Assembly (NCBI RefSeq): GCF_033344935.1
Contig: NZ_JAWPMM010000001.1
Location: forward strand, 558,001 to 622,000
DNA: 64,000 nt
Direction: 5' to 3'
From: Reichenbachiella sp.
GTDB taxonomy: Bacteria; Bacteroidota; Bacteroidia; Cytophagales; Cyclobacteriaceae
Shown here: piece after piece, positions 36,824-46,207 of the stretch
Layout: the number at the start of each line of letters is the position of its first letter
Numbering within the stretch: the first letter of the stretch is position 1
The notes under the pieces: model-generated
Seen by the model: only the letters and a program-made list of their open reading frames with translations
Database searches by the model: none
Told to the model about the DNA's origin: nothing
Program-made: the position numbers and the translations under genes

Positions 36824-37795
36824 ATGCTAAGACGACCAAGAAGAAACAGAAAGACAGCTGCGATTAGAAGTATGGTAGAAGAGAACAAACTCGCTACTGC
36901 TGATTTTATGTATCCGATGTTTTTATTGGAAGGAAAGTCGAAATCAATTGAAGTGGAGTCGATGCCTGGTATCAATAGGCTTTCTTTAGACCTTATGCTT
37001 AAAGAGATAGAGTCTTGTCTCAACCTTGGAATCATGTCATTTGATGTTTTTCCTGTGGTTGATGAAAAGCACAAGGATAAATTAGCAACACAAAGTCACA
37101 ACCCTGACTTTTTCTATTTGAAGGCTTTGTCCGAGATCAAAGATAAATTTCCGGAGGCTTGTATTATGACTGATGTGGCGATGGACCCATACAGCACAGA
37201 TGGTCATGACGGTATCGTCGATGAGTACGGAAACATACTCAATGATGAATCATTGGAAATATTAGGAGCCATGGCACTAACTCAAGCCGAAACAGGAATA
37301 GATATTATTGGCCCATCGGATATGATGGATGGACGAGTAGAATACATTCGTGATATTTTGGATGATAACGGATATGAAGACACCTCAATTATGTCATACA
37401 CCGCGAAGTACGCAAGTGCTTTTTATGGCCCATTTCGAGATGCCTTGGATTCTGCGCCGAAATCAGGAGACAAAAAGACTTATCAAATGAATCCGGCCAA
37501 TTTGCGGGAAGCCATTATTGAAGCCGAGTTGGATGAAGAGGAGGGTGCTGATTTTCTTATGGTCAAACCTGCGCTCGCTTATTTGGATGTGATAAAATTG
37601 TTGAGAGATAATTTTGATTTGCCAATTGCTGCCTACAATGTTTCGGGTGAATATGCCATGATCAAAGCGGCTGCCCAGAAAGGATGGTTAGATAATGACG
37701 CTACTATGATGGAGACTTTACTCAGTATGAAGCGAGCGGGTACAAAAGTGATATTGACCTATTTCGCTAAAGAAGCTGCTCTACTGATGAAATAA
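36824..37795 (+). CDS. hemB: Porphobilinogen synthase (delta-aminolevulinic acid dehydratase)
   Basis: Joins two 5-aminolevulinate molecules in haem synthesis; 323 residues from the ATG at 36824. The start MLRRPRRNRKTAAIR is the usual N-terminus, whereas the in-frame ATG at 36779 would add an unrelated hydrophobic stretch. The two active-site lysines are in SYTAKYASAFYGP and FLMVKPALAYLD. The metal region reads DVAMDPYSTDGHDG, with Asp instead of the zinc-binding Cys of the mammalian type, so a magnesium-dependent type is likely. No other haem gene is adjacent. Confidence 0.95.
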   Translation: MLRRPRRNRKTAAIRSMVEENKLATADFMYPMFLLEGKSKSIEVESMPGINRLSLDLMLKEIESCLNLGIMSFDVFPVVDEKHKDKLATQSHNPDFFYLKALSEIKDKFPEACIMTDVAMDPYSTDGHDGIVDEYGNILNDESLEILGAMALTQAETGIDIIGPSDMMDGRVEYIRDILDDNGYEDTSIMSYTAKYASAFYGPFRDALDSAPKSGDKKTYQMNPANLREAIIEAELDEEEGADFLMVKPALAYLDVIKLLRDNFDLPIAAYNVSGEYAMIKAAAQKGWLDNDATMMETLLSMKRAGTKVILTYFAKEAALLMK

Positions 37796-37917
37796 AAAAC
37801 ACCTTCCCAGAATCTGAGAAAGTGTTTCAAAATTCCAATTCATACAACCTATCCCGAATCTTTCCAATAGCTAATTAATTCGGACCTTGCGGTAATTTCT
37901 TGAGTTTAAAAGAAAAC

Positions 37918-37940
37918 CCAAGTTCTATTCCCGAACTTGG
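37918..37940 (-). terminator. Terminator-like hairpin in the hemB downstream gap
   Basis: A perfect 8-base stem CCAAGTTC (37918-37925) with GAACTTGG (37933-37940). On the minus strand it is followed by a T-rich run, so it could end the 38118-38336 transcript. The 322-base gap 37796-38117 otherwise holds no gene; a weak hairpin lies just after hemB and a CTTGATA/TATCAAG repeat near 37962. Confidence 0.5.
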
Positions 37941-38117
37941 ATTCTCATAAACTGCGCTTTCTTGATACAAGTATATCAAGCAATCCTGAGGGTAAATTTT
38001 ATATTCGACCGATAGGTAGACAGACTCGATCACTGCCTATAAAAAAACGTTGATTCGATCAGAAGAAGTCTAACATCGATCAATGAGAGTATTTTAAGGA
38101 TAAGAAAATTTTGAGGT

Positions 38118-38336
38118 CTAAATAAACTCCATAACGCCTGATTTGTTCATTGAATTGAGAAATCTAAGCTTGGATATGAGCTTATTTCTGAAGTCAACTG
38201 TCAGGTTTGAGAATCGGTCTAAGATGACAAAGTTGTGAGACTGGTTACTATTTCTAATAGTGTCTATATATTGTTCTTTGTCTCCGAACTGATATTCTTT
38301 CTCAGCAGGATTGTACCAAATAAACTCAGTCTTCAT
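38118..38336 (-). CDS. Small conserved-looking hypothetical protein (72 residues)
   Basis: From the ATG at 38336 it encodes a soluble, Asn/Lys-rich 72-residue protein starting MKTEFIWYNPAEKEYQFG, a pattern seen in small uncharacterised Bacteroidetes proteins. The open frame runs further upstream to 38510, but that part overlaps the end of the BASS transporter gene and encodes an unlikely Phe/Ile-rich stretch. The shorter form is therefore preferred. Function unknown. Confidence 0.5.
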   Translation of the reverse strand: MKTEFIWYNPAEKEYQFGDKEQYIDTIRNSNQSHNFVILDRFSNLTVDFRNKLISKLRFLNSMNKSGVMEFI

Positions 38337-38431
38337 TCTAAATGGGATAGTAGAATTAGTAAATAGAATATTCCAAAAATACAAAAAAGGTGGAATTATA
38401 AAAAATGACAGAAAACTAAAAAATGAAATTA

Positions 38432-39343
38432 TTATCGGACAGCTAATGAAGGTCTCGAGGACCATTGCCATGAAATGATAGCGCCGGAAATTAAGTGCCA
38501 GACACCCCACCAGGCAGCAATGATAGCCATTCCTCCTAGCCCATTAAAGTATTCGAAAATGATTACAAGAGCTAAGCCTGAATTTTGAATTCCAGTTTCG
38601 ATGGTAATACTTCTTGTTTCTGCTTGTCCTAATTGAAAAACTTTAGAGATTGAAAATCCCGTAGTCAACGCAAGCGCATTGTGAATGAGGACTAGCGCAA
38701 GGAAATTGAGTATATAATTGACAAAATGATCAAAATTAGAAGATAACGCTCCAACCACGAAACCTGCAAAAATCACAATCGAAAGCCTTTTAATGGGCTT
38801 CGCTATTTTCAACGTGGTATTTGGAAATTTTTTACTCACATACATGCCTAATGAGAGGGGAATAACCAAAATGAAAACAACTGTGATGATCACATCCAAA
38901 ATGTCCAGTTCAACAGCTTGTAAAATCGCGGCCGTTGGAGCGTATTGATTAGCCCAAAACATAAAATTTAGGGGAGTAGCCAAAAATGCTAAGGAAGATG
39001 TAATGGCCGTTAAGCTTACGGATAGAGCAACATTACCATTGGAAAGACTAGCGTAAAAGTTAGATACGTTTCCTCCCGGACAAGCAGCGACTAGCATCAT
39101 GCCAAGTGCCATACTAGGTGACGGTTCCAGGGAATAAACAAGAACAAAGGTGAGCAAGGGTAGCAAAATGAGTTGAGAGATTAAGCCTACGAATATGGCT
39201 TTCGGAGACTTTAGCAGATATTTGAAATGATCTATTTTTAGATCAAGCGCTACCCCAAACATGATGAGAGCAATACATACATTTAGCAAAAGCAAAGACT
39301 CTCTATTGAAAGAGAGGACAACATGATCCAAATTTTCGTACAT
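38432..39343 (-). CDS. Bile acid:sodium symporter (BASS) family transporter
   Basis: A 303-residue inner-membrane protein with eight to nine hydrophobic segments. It shows the BASS landmarks ACPGGNVSNFYASLSNGN and ETGIQNSGLALVIIFEYF. Bacterial members carry bile-acid-like organic anions, pantoate or other carboxylates with sodium; the substrate here cannot be read. The S41 protease gene ends 52 bases upstream on the same strand, so the two may share a transcript. Confidence 0.9.
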   Translation of the reverse strand: MYENLDHVVLSFNRESLLLLNVCIALIMFGVALDLKIDHFKYLLKSPKAIFVGLISQLILLPLLTFVLVYSLEPSPSMALGMMLVAACPGGNVSNFYASLSNGNVALSVSLTAITSSLAFLATPLNFMFWANQYAPTAAILQAVELDILDVIITVVFILVIPLSLGMYVSKKFPNTTLKIAKPIKRLSIVIFAGFVVGALSSNFDHFVNYILNFLALVLIHNALALTTGFSISKVFQLGQAETRSITIETGIQNSGLALVIIFEYFNGLGGMAIIAAWWGVWHLISGAIISWQWSSRPSLAVR

Positions 39344-39394
39344 AATAATCGGAATGAGCTCGCAATATATCAGATCAGGACGAAATGAAATATT

Positions 39395-41053
39395 CTAGCC
39401 AGAGAGTTTTGCAGTATAGGCTTCGGTATCCGTCAAAACACGAATGGCCTCTTTTATTTCTTCATCCTTATTTAGGGCAGCTTCTACTTGCCCAGAAGTG
39501 TAATAGTATCTTAATATGATTTGTTTTTCAAGCAGAGACTTTATTTCAGGCTTGAATGAAGTAAGTCCATTAGTTTTGATTTTTTCCACTGAGGCTGTGA
39601 TGTCGTCTATTTCTGTAATTAATTTATTGTAGACATCATCTTCGGTAGCGGCGTACTTCAATACTTCTAAAGTGTTTTCTACTTGTGAAGGGTTATCGAA
39701 AGTTTTACTTTCCATCCATTTAGTAAAGGATGCATATTCATCATCGGATAGAGCGAATTTCTGTGGACTTTCAATACTATCATGTTCATAATAGTATTTA
39801 GTGGCATAGTCGAATATTAGTCCACTCTCCGAAAGGTTTTTGGCAAATGATGAGGAGGTTACTTCTTCTATGAAAATATCAGGGTCTATTCCATCTCCAT
39901 CGTATACTATGCGATTGTTTGTGGTTCTGAACTCTGTTTTTAAGGAGTCCGCCATTTTAGTTGCACTGCCGTCGGCTTTCCTTTTGGCATAGTCTAATGC
40001 TTGGATGCATCTACCACTTGGAATGTAGTATTTCGCCGTCGTGACTTTTAGCGCAGAGTTGAATGACAATTCTCTTTTTACCTGCACTAGACCTTTGCCA
40101 TAAGACTTTTGCCCAATGACCACAGCACGGTCGTAGTCTTGCAGTACGCCAGACACTATTTCAGAAGCTGAAGCGCTGCCGTTGTTGATAATAACGGCAA
40201 TTGGAATATTTAAATCCAATGGTTCGGCACTAGCTGTATAAGAATGGCTTTGCGCATCAATTTTCCCCTTGGTATCAACTATTTTGGATCCTTTAGGGAC
40301 AAACAAATTGCAGATGTCGACAGCTTCATTCAATAAACCTCCCGGGTTTTCTCTCAAATCAATAATAAGTCTGGTTGCACCATCTTTCTTTAATTCTAGG
40401 ACCGTTTTCTTTACATCTTCTGCTGCATCTCTGGTGAACTCACTAAGTCTTAAATAACCAACAGATTCTTCAAGAACGGTACTATAACTAATGTTCGGAA
40501 TTACAATTTTCTCTCTTTTGGTAATGAAGCTAAGTTCTTCACTATTATTTCGTAGTATGTCTACTTTGATATCAGAACCGGACTGACCTTTCATAAGTTT
40601 ACCGGCCTGTTCATCAGATAGATTGGCCAAAGGCACTCCATCAACTGCTGTAATCACATCCCCGATTTTTATTCCGGCATTCATGGCAGGAGAATTTTCG
40701 TAAAGGTTTAATACAATATGTTTTTCATTGATTTTATTGGACTGAATACCAAGACCGCCATATTCTCCGGTCGCATTGGTTCTGAAGTCTTCAATATCGT
40801 CCTCTGGGATGTAAACAGTATATGGGTCTAATTTTTCAAGCATAGCATCTATACTTGTTCGGATCAGCGTATTAGGATTTACATCGTCCACATAATATTT
40901 GTTCACTTCGGAATATAAAGAGGCAAAAATCTCGAGGTTCTTCGCCATTTCGAAATGCTTGTCGTCTGAGGAAAATGCAAATATTCCTAACAGTAGCGCT
41001 GGAACTGCCAGTCCAATCGCAATTACATTTTTCACCTTACCCTTCAATTTCAT
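39395..41053 (-). CDS. C-terminal processing peptidase (S41, CtpA/Tsp-like)
   Basis: A periplasmic serine protease, 552 residues. One N-terminal membrane/signal segment lies at about 9-28. The PDZ domain is at about 85-175 (GEYGGLGIQ, SPAMNAGIKIGD). The S41 domain follows, with the serine in GSASASEIV (292-300) and the general-base Lys320 in SYGKG. A C-terminal helical region of ~170 residues resembles the tails of Bacteroidetes S41 proteases. It likely trims or degrades envelope proteins from their C-termini. Confidence 0.93.
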   Translation of the reverse strand: MKLKGKVKNVIAIGLAVPALLLGIFAFSSDDKHFEMAKNLEIFASLYSEVNKYYVDDVNPNTLIRTSIDAMLEKLDPYTVYIPEDDIEDFRTNATGEYGGLGIQSNKINEKHIVLNLYENSPAMNAGIKIGDVITAVDGVPLANLSDEQAGKLMKGQSGSDIKVDILRNNSEELSFITKREKIVIPNISYSTVLEESVGYLRLSEFTRDAAEDVKKTVLELKKDGATRLIIDLRENPGGLLNEAVDICNLFVPKGSKIVDTKGKIDAQSHSYTASAEPLDLNIPIAVIINNGSASASEIVSGVLQDYDRAVVIGQKSYGKGLVQVKRELSFNSALKVTTAKYYIPSGRCIQALDYAKRKADGSATKMADSLKTEFRTTNNRIVYDGDGIDPDIFIEEVTSSSFAKNLSESGLIFDYATKYYYEHDSIESPQKFALSDDEYASFTKWMESKTFDNPSQVENTLEVLKYAATEDDVYNKLITEIDDITASVEKIKTNGLTSFKPEIKSLLEKQIILRYYYTSGQVEAALNKDEEIKEAIRVLTDTEAYTAKLSG

Positions 41054-41250
41054 ATTTATACTATACGAGAAAATGAGATTTTGTTGCCAATAGTATCAAT
41101 CAGGTTGTCATTCCAGAGATTTAGCAAGTCAAAAATAAGAATTAATTAGCTAAGCAGCTTTTTTTAGAATGGATTTGAAATATTTCTATTATCGATAATA
41201 ATGAATGAGATGTTTTTTAAATTAATGGCTTCGTACAAAATACTCAAACC

Positions 41251-41943
41251 ATGACTGCTACCTTCGACAGAACTAAACAACTCTTATTATTACTAGGGAT
41301 ATTATTTGTAACTCAGCAGTCAATAGCTCAAGAGTCGATCGCAACTGAGAGGCCTACCCTTTCTATTGGCCCATGGGTGTTGCCAGAGCACAGTCTACAG
41401 TGGGAACAAGGAGCGCAGTATTCTGATATTAAAGGAAATGAATGGGCTTACGACGCTTTTATTAGAGCATCTATTTCCAGGTCTACAGAAATTAGGTTTT
41501 TGGTCCCTACGCTAGAAAGCAGAGAGGTGATAGCTGGTGTAAAGTGGATGATGATGCAACCAAGAGATGGTAAATTGGGCGTTGGATTTTCTATGGATGT
41601 GGGCAATGAAGGTGGGGCCCTGAATTTGGTTGGATATAGGGTTTCACTTGAAAAGGGGTTGACTGATAATTTGACAGGCTATTTTAATACAGGGTATACA
41701 TCCGGGGGATATTTTGGTGATTTTACTCTAGCCTATGGAATAGGGGATAAATTAACTGTTACAGGCGAATATTGGCATCATGAGGATTGGAAGCAGCTGC
41801 ATACTTCTGTTATTTATTTGATCAATTCTGAAACACAAATTGATTTGAATGCCGGGTATTTATTAGATGCTGGCAATGATTATACATTCGGTTTAGGCAT
41901 TTCAAGAAGGTTCAAATACAACGGGCCAAGGAACGATGGTTAA
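41251..41943 (+). CDS. Outer-membrane beta-barrel protein (transporter/phenol-degradation MetA-like family)
   Basis: A 230-residue protein with a signal peptide (about 1-26, ending IAQ). Alternating amphipathic strands follow and the protein ends SRRFKYN, in the manner of small beta-barrels. It opens with ATERPTLSIGPWVLPEHSLQWEQG, a pattern typical of the MetA-pathway-like outer-membrane family. Function unknown. It lies 30 bases before the first of two sensor-channel genes on the same strand, so it may bring their ligand through the outer membrane (inference). Confidence 0.7.
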   Translation: MTATFDRTKQLLLLLGILFVTQQSIAQESIATERPTLSIGPWVLPEHSLQWEQGAQYSDIKGNEWAYDAFIRASISRSTEIRFLVPTLESREVIAGVKWMMMQPRDGKLGVGFSMDVGNEGGALNLVGYRVSLEKGLTDNLTGYFNTGYTSGGYFGDFTLAYGIGDKLTVTGEYWHHEDWKQLHTSVIYLINSETQIDLNAGYLLDAGNDYTFGLGISRRFKYNGPRNDG

Positions 41944-41973
41944 TTTACATATGAGAATAACTGGCTGGCTTTC

Positions 41974-44082
41974 ATGATTAATCTTCGAAACAAGACTTTT
42001 ATAGTTATCACCGTTGTACTCGTTGTACTTAGCGGTTTTTTCATATATGATTTGATGAGTTATATGAATGACCGTGAGGCAAAAAGCATTCAAGTGGGTA
42101 ATGAATCGTTGCAAAAAGTTCAAAGTGAAGTCGAGGAAATTCTGAATGGTGTCATCGAAGAAGGAGCCAAACTAAAAGAGATTGTAGAAAACCAGAAGCT
42201 GACGGCAGCAGAGGTTAGAAAATTAGTCGAAACAAGTAGCAGAGATTTATTTTATCTACAAGCTGTCGCTATTGCCTACGAGCCCTATGTTTTTGATTCC
42301 ACCAAGCTTCTTTTTGCCCCATTCTATGACAAACGAAAGGGCAGAGTCATTCAACTCGAAGATAAATATGATTATACTGTAGATACTGTTTCGACTAATA
42401 TTTGGTACCATGGACCTCTCCAAAACGAAGGGCCTGAGTGGAGCGATCCGTTTTTTGGCACGGCTTCTAAAGTTTTGGTAGCTGATTATGGAGTCCCCTT
42501 TTACCTTGAGGGTTCAAGTAAGCCCTCTGGGGTCATATCTCTAATTATGGATCTGAAAAAACTGGGTGCGAAAATGGATTCGTTGGCTATTGGCTCGACG
42601 GGCACAGCCATGATTTTTTCTGAAGGTGGGCATGTGGTTGCTCATCCTATTTCTGAGTACATACTGGATGTGGATTTACAGTCCATGGCTGAAGAGTTGG
42701 GGCTGGCAGATATGGTTGATGTCATGCTATTGACTAAGGAGGGTTATACAGAATTTACCAGATATTTAGGAAGAACGGTCTATGCCTTTTATGCCGAAGT
42801 TCCGCACGTACAATGGAAAACACTTGTTGTTTTCAATTCGGAAGATTTGCTTGGGCAAGCTGAAAAATTACACTTCAAATTAATTAGACTATGTCATGGA
42901 TTGTCTGGGATAGTTTTTATGCTGTTTCTATTTATTCTCCGCCCTAAGGCAAGTATTAAGCGAAAGCTATGGTCTATATCTGTCTTTCTCTCAATTATTA
43001 TAGTGGCCAATATAATGGTGATGTGGTATTTAAACCTCAATTTCAATAGTTCTCGGGGTTCAAAGAATGAAGTATTTATTGATAGTCGAACAAGTTTGGC
43101 TGCTTTTATAAATAGTGAAAATCAGAAAGTGTCGAAGTTGGGTTTACAAAAATTTATACCCGTGGCTACTGGTATTTTTGTTGAAGAATTCGAATTTAGA
43201 GACTCCTACAATGTGATTATAAGGGGAGAAGTTTGGCAGAAATGGCCCAAGCACTTAGCAAGGTTTTATGATGCAGGTATTCGTTTTCCACAAGAGGCTT
43301 TGGCCGCAAGAACGTTGATTACAAAATTTTCGGAGCAAGAAGACAAGAATTTCGTAACACATACCTGGACTGTTAAGGTGATGCTGAAAATGCCTTTCGA
43401 TTATTCGAAGTATCCTTTTGATGTTCGGGATGTAAAGATTGAAATAATGTATCCAGATGTAGAATCAGGAATTTTGTTGGTGCCTGATGTGGATGGCTAT
43501 TCCGATATTTTTCCTTATAGTTTTCCTGGTATCAATAAAGACATCTATCTGAATGATTCGAAATTGTTGTCTACCCAATTTTCCTTCAATTTGGTGAATT
43601 TTCACGATCGATTTGGAAACAAAAGATTCAATGGCTTGAATCAGTTCCCAATCATGAAGTATTCAATTAATCTGAAAAGAAGATTATTGAATGTAATGGT
43701 GATGAATATTATTCCGATTTCAGTTGTAGCCTCAATGATTTTTCTGATTTTTTATAGCCTTACAAAAGATAAAGATGACAAGTCAGGTGTGAGTATGATG
43801 GGTGCGGTGCAAAGTTCGGCTGGCTTTTTCTTTGTACTTCTTGTAGCCCACATAGGCCTCAGGAGGCGTTTGAGTACACCTTCATTGACCTATATTGAAA
43901 GCTTTTATCTGATTATGTATGTTATTTTGGCTTTGCTCGCTATTAATGTGGTGGCATTTACTAAAAGCAAAGTTCAATCTGGACTACTGCACTATGAAGA
44001 TAATTTGATTGTTAAAGTGTCGTATTGGCCTGTGCTGTTACTAGCCTGGATGATAATTACACTTTTAGTGTTTTATAATTAG
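41974..44082 (+). CDS. dCache sensor fused to a pentameric ligand-gated ion channel, copy 1
   Basis: A 702-residue inner-membrane protein. A first membrane segment (8-27) is followed by a periplasmic dCache-type domain (about 30-298; IWYHGPLQ, WSDPFFG, PSGVISLIMDLKKL). Two membrane segments (306-324, 333-353) are joined by a Lys/Arg loop. Residues about 365-565 form a Cys-loop/pro-loop receptor ligand domain with the MPFDYSKYPFD signature at 473-483. A four-helix channel domain follows: M1 570-595 with its Pro581, M2 605-628, M3 638-662 (SLTYIESFYLI), M4 682-701. The loop charges put both sensor and receptor domains in the periplasm. It would open an ion pore on binding a ligand; ligand and ion are unknown. 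A paralogue follows after 16 bases. Confidence 0.78.
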   Translation: MINLRNKTFIVITVVLVVLSGFFIYDLMSYMNDREAKSIQVGNESLQKVQSEVEEILNGVIEEGAKLKEIVENQKLTAAEVRKLVETSSRDLFYLQAVAIAYEPYVFDSTKLLFAPFYDKRKGRVIQLEDKYDYTVDTVSTNIWYHGPLQNEGPEWSDPFFGTASKVLVADYGVPFYLEGSSKPSGVISLIMDLKKLGAKMDSLAIGSTGTAMIFSEGGHVVAHPISEYILDVDLQSMAEELGLADMVDVMLLTKEGYTEFTRYLGRTVYAFYAEVPHVQWKTLVVFNSEDLLGQAEKLHFKLIRLCHGLSGIVFMLFLFILRPKASIKRKLWSISVFLSIIIVANIMVMWYLNLNFNSSRGSKNEVFIDSRTSLAAFINSENQKVSKLGLQKFIPVATGIFVEEFEFRDSYNVIIRGEVWQKWPKHLARFYDAGIRFPQEALAARTLITKFSEQEDKNFVTHTWTVKVMLKMPFDYSKYPFDVRDVKIEIMYPDVESGILLVPDVDGYSDIFPYSFPGINKDIYLNDSKLLSTQFSFNLVNFHDRFGNKRFNGLNQFPIMKYSINLKRRLLNVMVMNIIPISVVASMIFLIFYSLTKDKDDKSGVSMMGAVQSSAGFFFVLLVAHIGLRRRLSTPSLTYIESFYLIMYVILALLAINVVAFTKSKVQSGLLHYEDNLIVKVSYWPVLLLAWMIITLLVFYN

Positions 44083-44098
44083 CTGATTGTCTATTAAC

Positions 44099-46207
44099 GT
44101 GATCTATATTAGAAGCAAGACATACTATATACTTACTGTAGCGCTCACTTTGCTCAGTTCATATTTTATCTATGATTACATGGATTATATGAATGATCGG
44201 GAAATAGAAAGTGTACGGTTGGGTCAGGAGTCATTGGAGCTTGTGCAAAGTGAAATAGCCTCCATTCTAGATGAGATAATAGTAGAAGGAGAAAAAGTAA
44301 AGAACATTGTAGAATCCCAAAATTTATCTCGGGAAGAGACTCGTGCACTAGTTGAAAATAGAAGTAGGGATTTGTTTTATCTTCAGGGCATCACAGTGGC
44401 TTATGAACCAAACGCTTTCGATAAAACAGTTGAACTTTTTGCCCCTTATTATGATAAGCGCCAAGGCAGGGTTATTCAGCTGGAAGAAAAGTATGATTAT
44501 ACATCAGATACGATTGCGACCAATGAATGGTACTTGGGTCCTCTGGATGAAAATGGGCCTCAATGGACGGATCCGTATTTTGGTATTGGCGCAAAGCTGT
44601 TGGTAGCAGATTATGGCTTGCCATTTTATCTAGATGGAGCGTCTCAGCCTTCAGGTGTCATATCTCTGACGCTTGATCTAAAGAAATTGGGTGCTAAGAT
44701 GGACTCATTAGCCGTTGGTCAAACAGGCACGATCATGGTGTTTTCTGAAAGTGGAAACTTAGTGGCACATCCAATATCTGAATATATCCTTGACCTCTCC
44801 TTACAAACAATGGCAGAAGAGCTTGGATTTGAAGAATTAGTGGATGTCATCTTATTGACCAAAAATGGAAACTTAAGTTACAGTAGATATTCGGGAAAAA
44901 AGTCATACGTTTTCTATACAGAGATTCCAAATGTGTCTTGGAAAACGCTTGTGATTTTTAACTCTTCGGATCTTCTCGGAGGAGCAAGTTTATTGCACGT
45001 CAAATTAGTACGCATATGCTTGGGCGTATCGGGTGTTATTTTCTTACTGCTGTTGCTTTTGATTAAGAAGAATGCTTCAGCGAGGAAGAAGTTGTGGTCC
45101 ATTTCAATTTACCTCTCGATTGTGATCGTTGGGAATATTGTGGTAATGTGGTATCTCAACCTGAACTATGACGATGAACGGGGGAGTGATGCTGAAGTTT
45201 TTATTGATAGCAAAACAAGTCTGGGCTCATTCATAAACAACGAAAACCAAAAAGTTGTCAAGTTGGGCTTGCAGAAATTTATTCCAGTGGCCACTGGGAT
45301 TTTTGTTGAAGAGTTTGAATTTAGAGACTCCTATAATGTCATCATCCGAGGTGAAATATGGCAAAAATGGCCCAAACAACTGGCCAGGTTTTATGACGCT
45401 GGTTTGAGGTTTCCTCAGGAAGCTCTGGCCGGTCGTACCTTGATTACAAAAATCTCCGAGAAGGAAAGTAAAAACTTCATCACTCATACCTGGTCGGTTA
45501 AGGTGATGCTCAAAATGCCTTTTGATTATTCGAAATACCCTTTTGATGTTCGAGACGTAAAGATTGAAATTATGTATCCGGATGTGGATTCGGGTATATT
45601 ATTGGTGCCAGATGTAGATGGTTACTCAGATATTTTACCTTATAGTACGCCAGGTATAAATCAAGACATTTATCTGAATGATTCTGAGCTTCTGTCCACT
45701 CAATTTTCTTTTGATTTGGTGAATTTTCATGATCGATTTGGCCATCAAAAATTTAGTGGGTTAAATGAGTTTCCGATCATGAAGTACTCCATTAATCTGA
45801 AGCGTAGGTTGTTGAATGTTCTGGTCATGAACATCATTCCCATTCTCGTAGTGGCCTCTATGATATTCCTGATTTTTTATAGTAATACAAAGGACAAAGA
45901 TGATAAATCAGGAGTGAGTATGATGGGCGCAGTACAGAGTTGCGCCGGTTTCTTTTTTGTGCTTCTTGTAGCGCATATCGATTTGAGAAGGAGACTTAAT
46001 ACGCCTTCCCTGACCTATATAGAGAGTTTCTATTTGACCATGTATGTAATTATGGCCTTATTGGCGATTAATGTGGTGGCCTTCATTAAGAGTAAGAACG
46101 AGAAAAGATTTTTACACTATCAGGACAACCTATTGGTTAAGATTTCTTACTGGCCAGTACTGCTATTCACTTGGATGATAATCACCTTATTGGTTTTTTA
46201 TACTTGA
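44099..46207 (+). CDS. dCache sensor fused to a pentameric ligand-gated ion channel, copy 2
   Basis: A paralogue of the preceding gene with the same seven membrane segments and domains in the same places. The GTG at 44099 is chosen because it gives exactly 702 residues and aligns end to end with copy 1 without a gap (IYIRSKTY against INLRNKTF); a TTG at 44087 is the alternative. By eye the channel half is much more alike than the sensor half, with near-identical stretches around KMPFDYSKYPFDVRD and M1-M3. Differences in the pore region include Ser-to-Cys at residue 615 in M2 and Gly-to-Asp at 628. Hetero-pentamers with copy 1, or sensing of two related ligands, are possible (inference). Its end overlaps the convergent potassium channel by 21 bases. 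Confidence 0.78.
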   Translation: MIYIRSKTYYILTVALTLLSSYFIYDYMDYMNDREIESVRLGQESLELVQSEIASILDEIIVEGEKVKNIVESQNLSREETRALVENRSRDLFYLQGITVAYEPNAFDKTVELFAPYYDKRQGRVIQLEEKYDYTSDTIATNEWYLGPLDENGPQWTDPYFGIGAKLLVADYGLPFYLDGASQPSGVISLTLDLKKLGAKMDSLAVGQTGTIMVFSESGNLVAHPISEYILDLSLQTMAEELGFEELVDVILLTKNGNLSYSRYSGKKSYVFYTEIPNVSWKTLVIFNSSDLLGGASLLHVKLVRICLGVSGVIFLLLLLLIKKNASARKKLWSISIYLSIVIVGNIVVMWYLNLNYDDERGSDAEVFIDSKTSLGSFINNENQKVVKLGLQKFIPVATGIFVEEFEFRDSYNVIIRGEIWQKWPKQLARFYDAGLRFPQEALAGRTLITKISEKESKNFITHTWSVKVMLKMPFDYSKYPFDVRDVKIEIMYPDVDSGILLVPDVDGYSDILPYSTPGINQDIYLNDSELLSTQFSFDLVNFHDRFGHQKFSGLNEFPIMKYSINLKRRLLNVLVMNIIPILVVASMIFLIFYSNTKDKDDKSGVSMMGAVQSCAGFFFVLLVAHIDLRRRLNTPSLTYIESFYLTMYVIMALLAINVVAFIKSKNEKRFLHYQDNLLVKISYWPVLLFTWMIITLLVFYT

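Noticed and set aside
38337-38510. Upstream extension of the 72-residue gene
   Set aside because: It overlaps the end of the BASS transporter gene and encodes a Phe/Ile-rich stretch with no family likeness.
41085-41105. TTGGCA upstream of the S41 protease gene
   Set aside because: No TTGC follows at the required distance.
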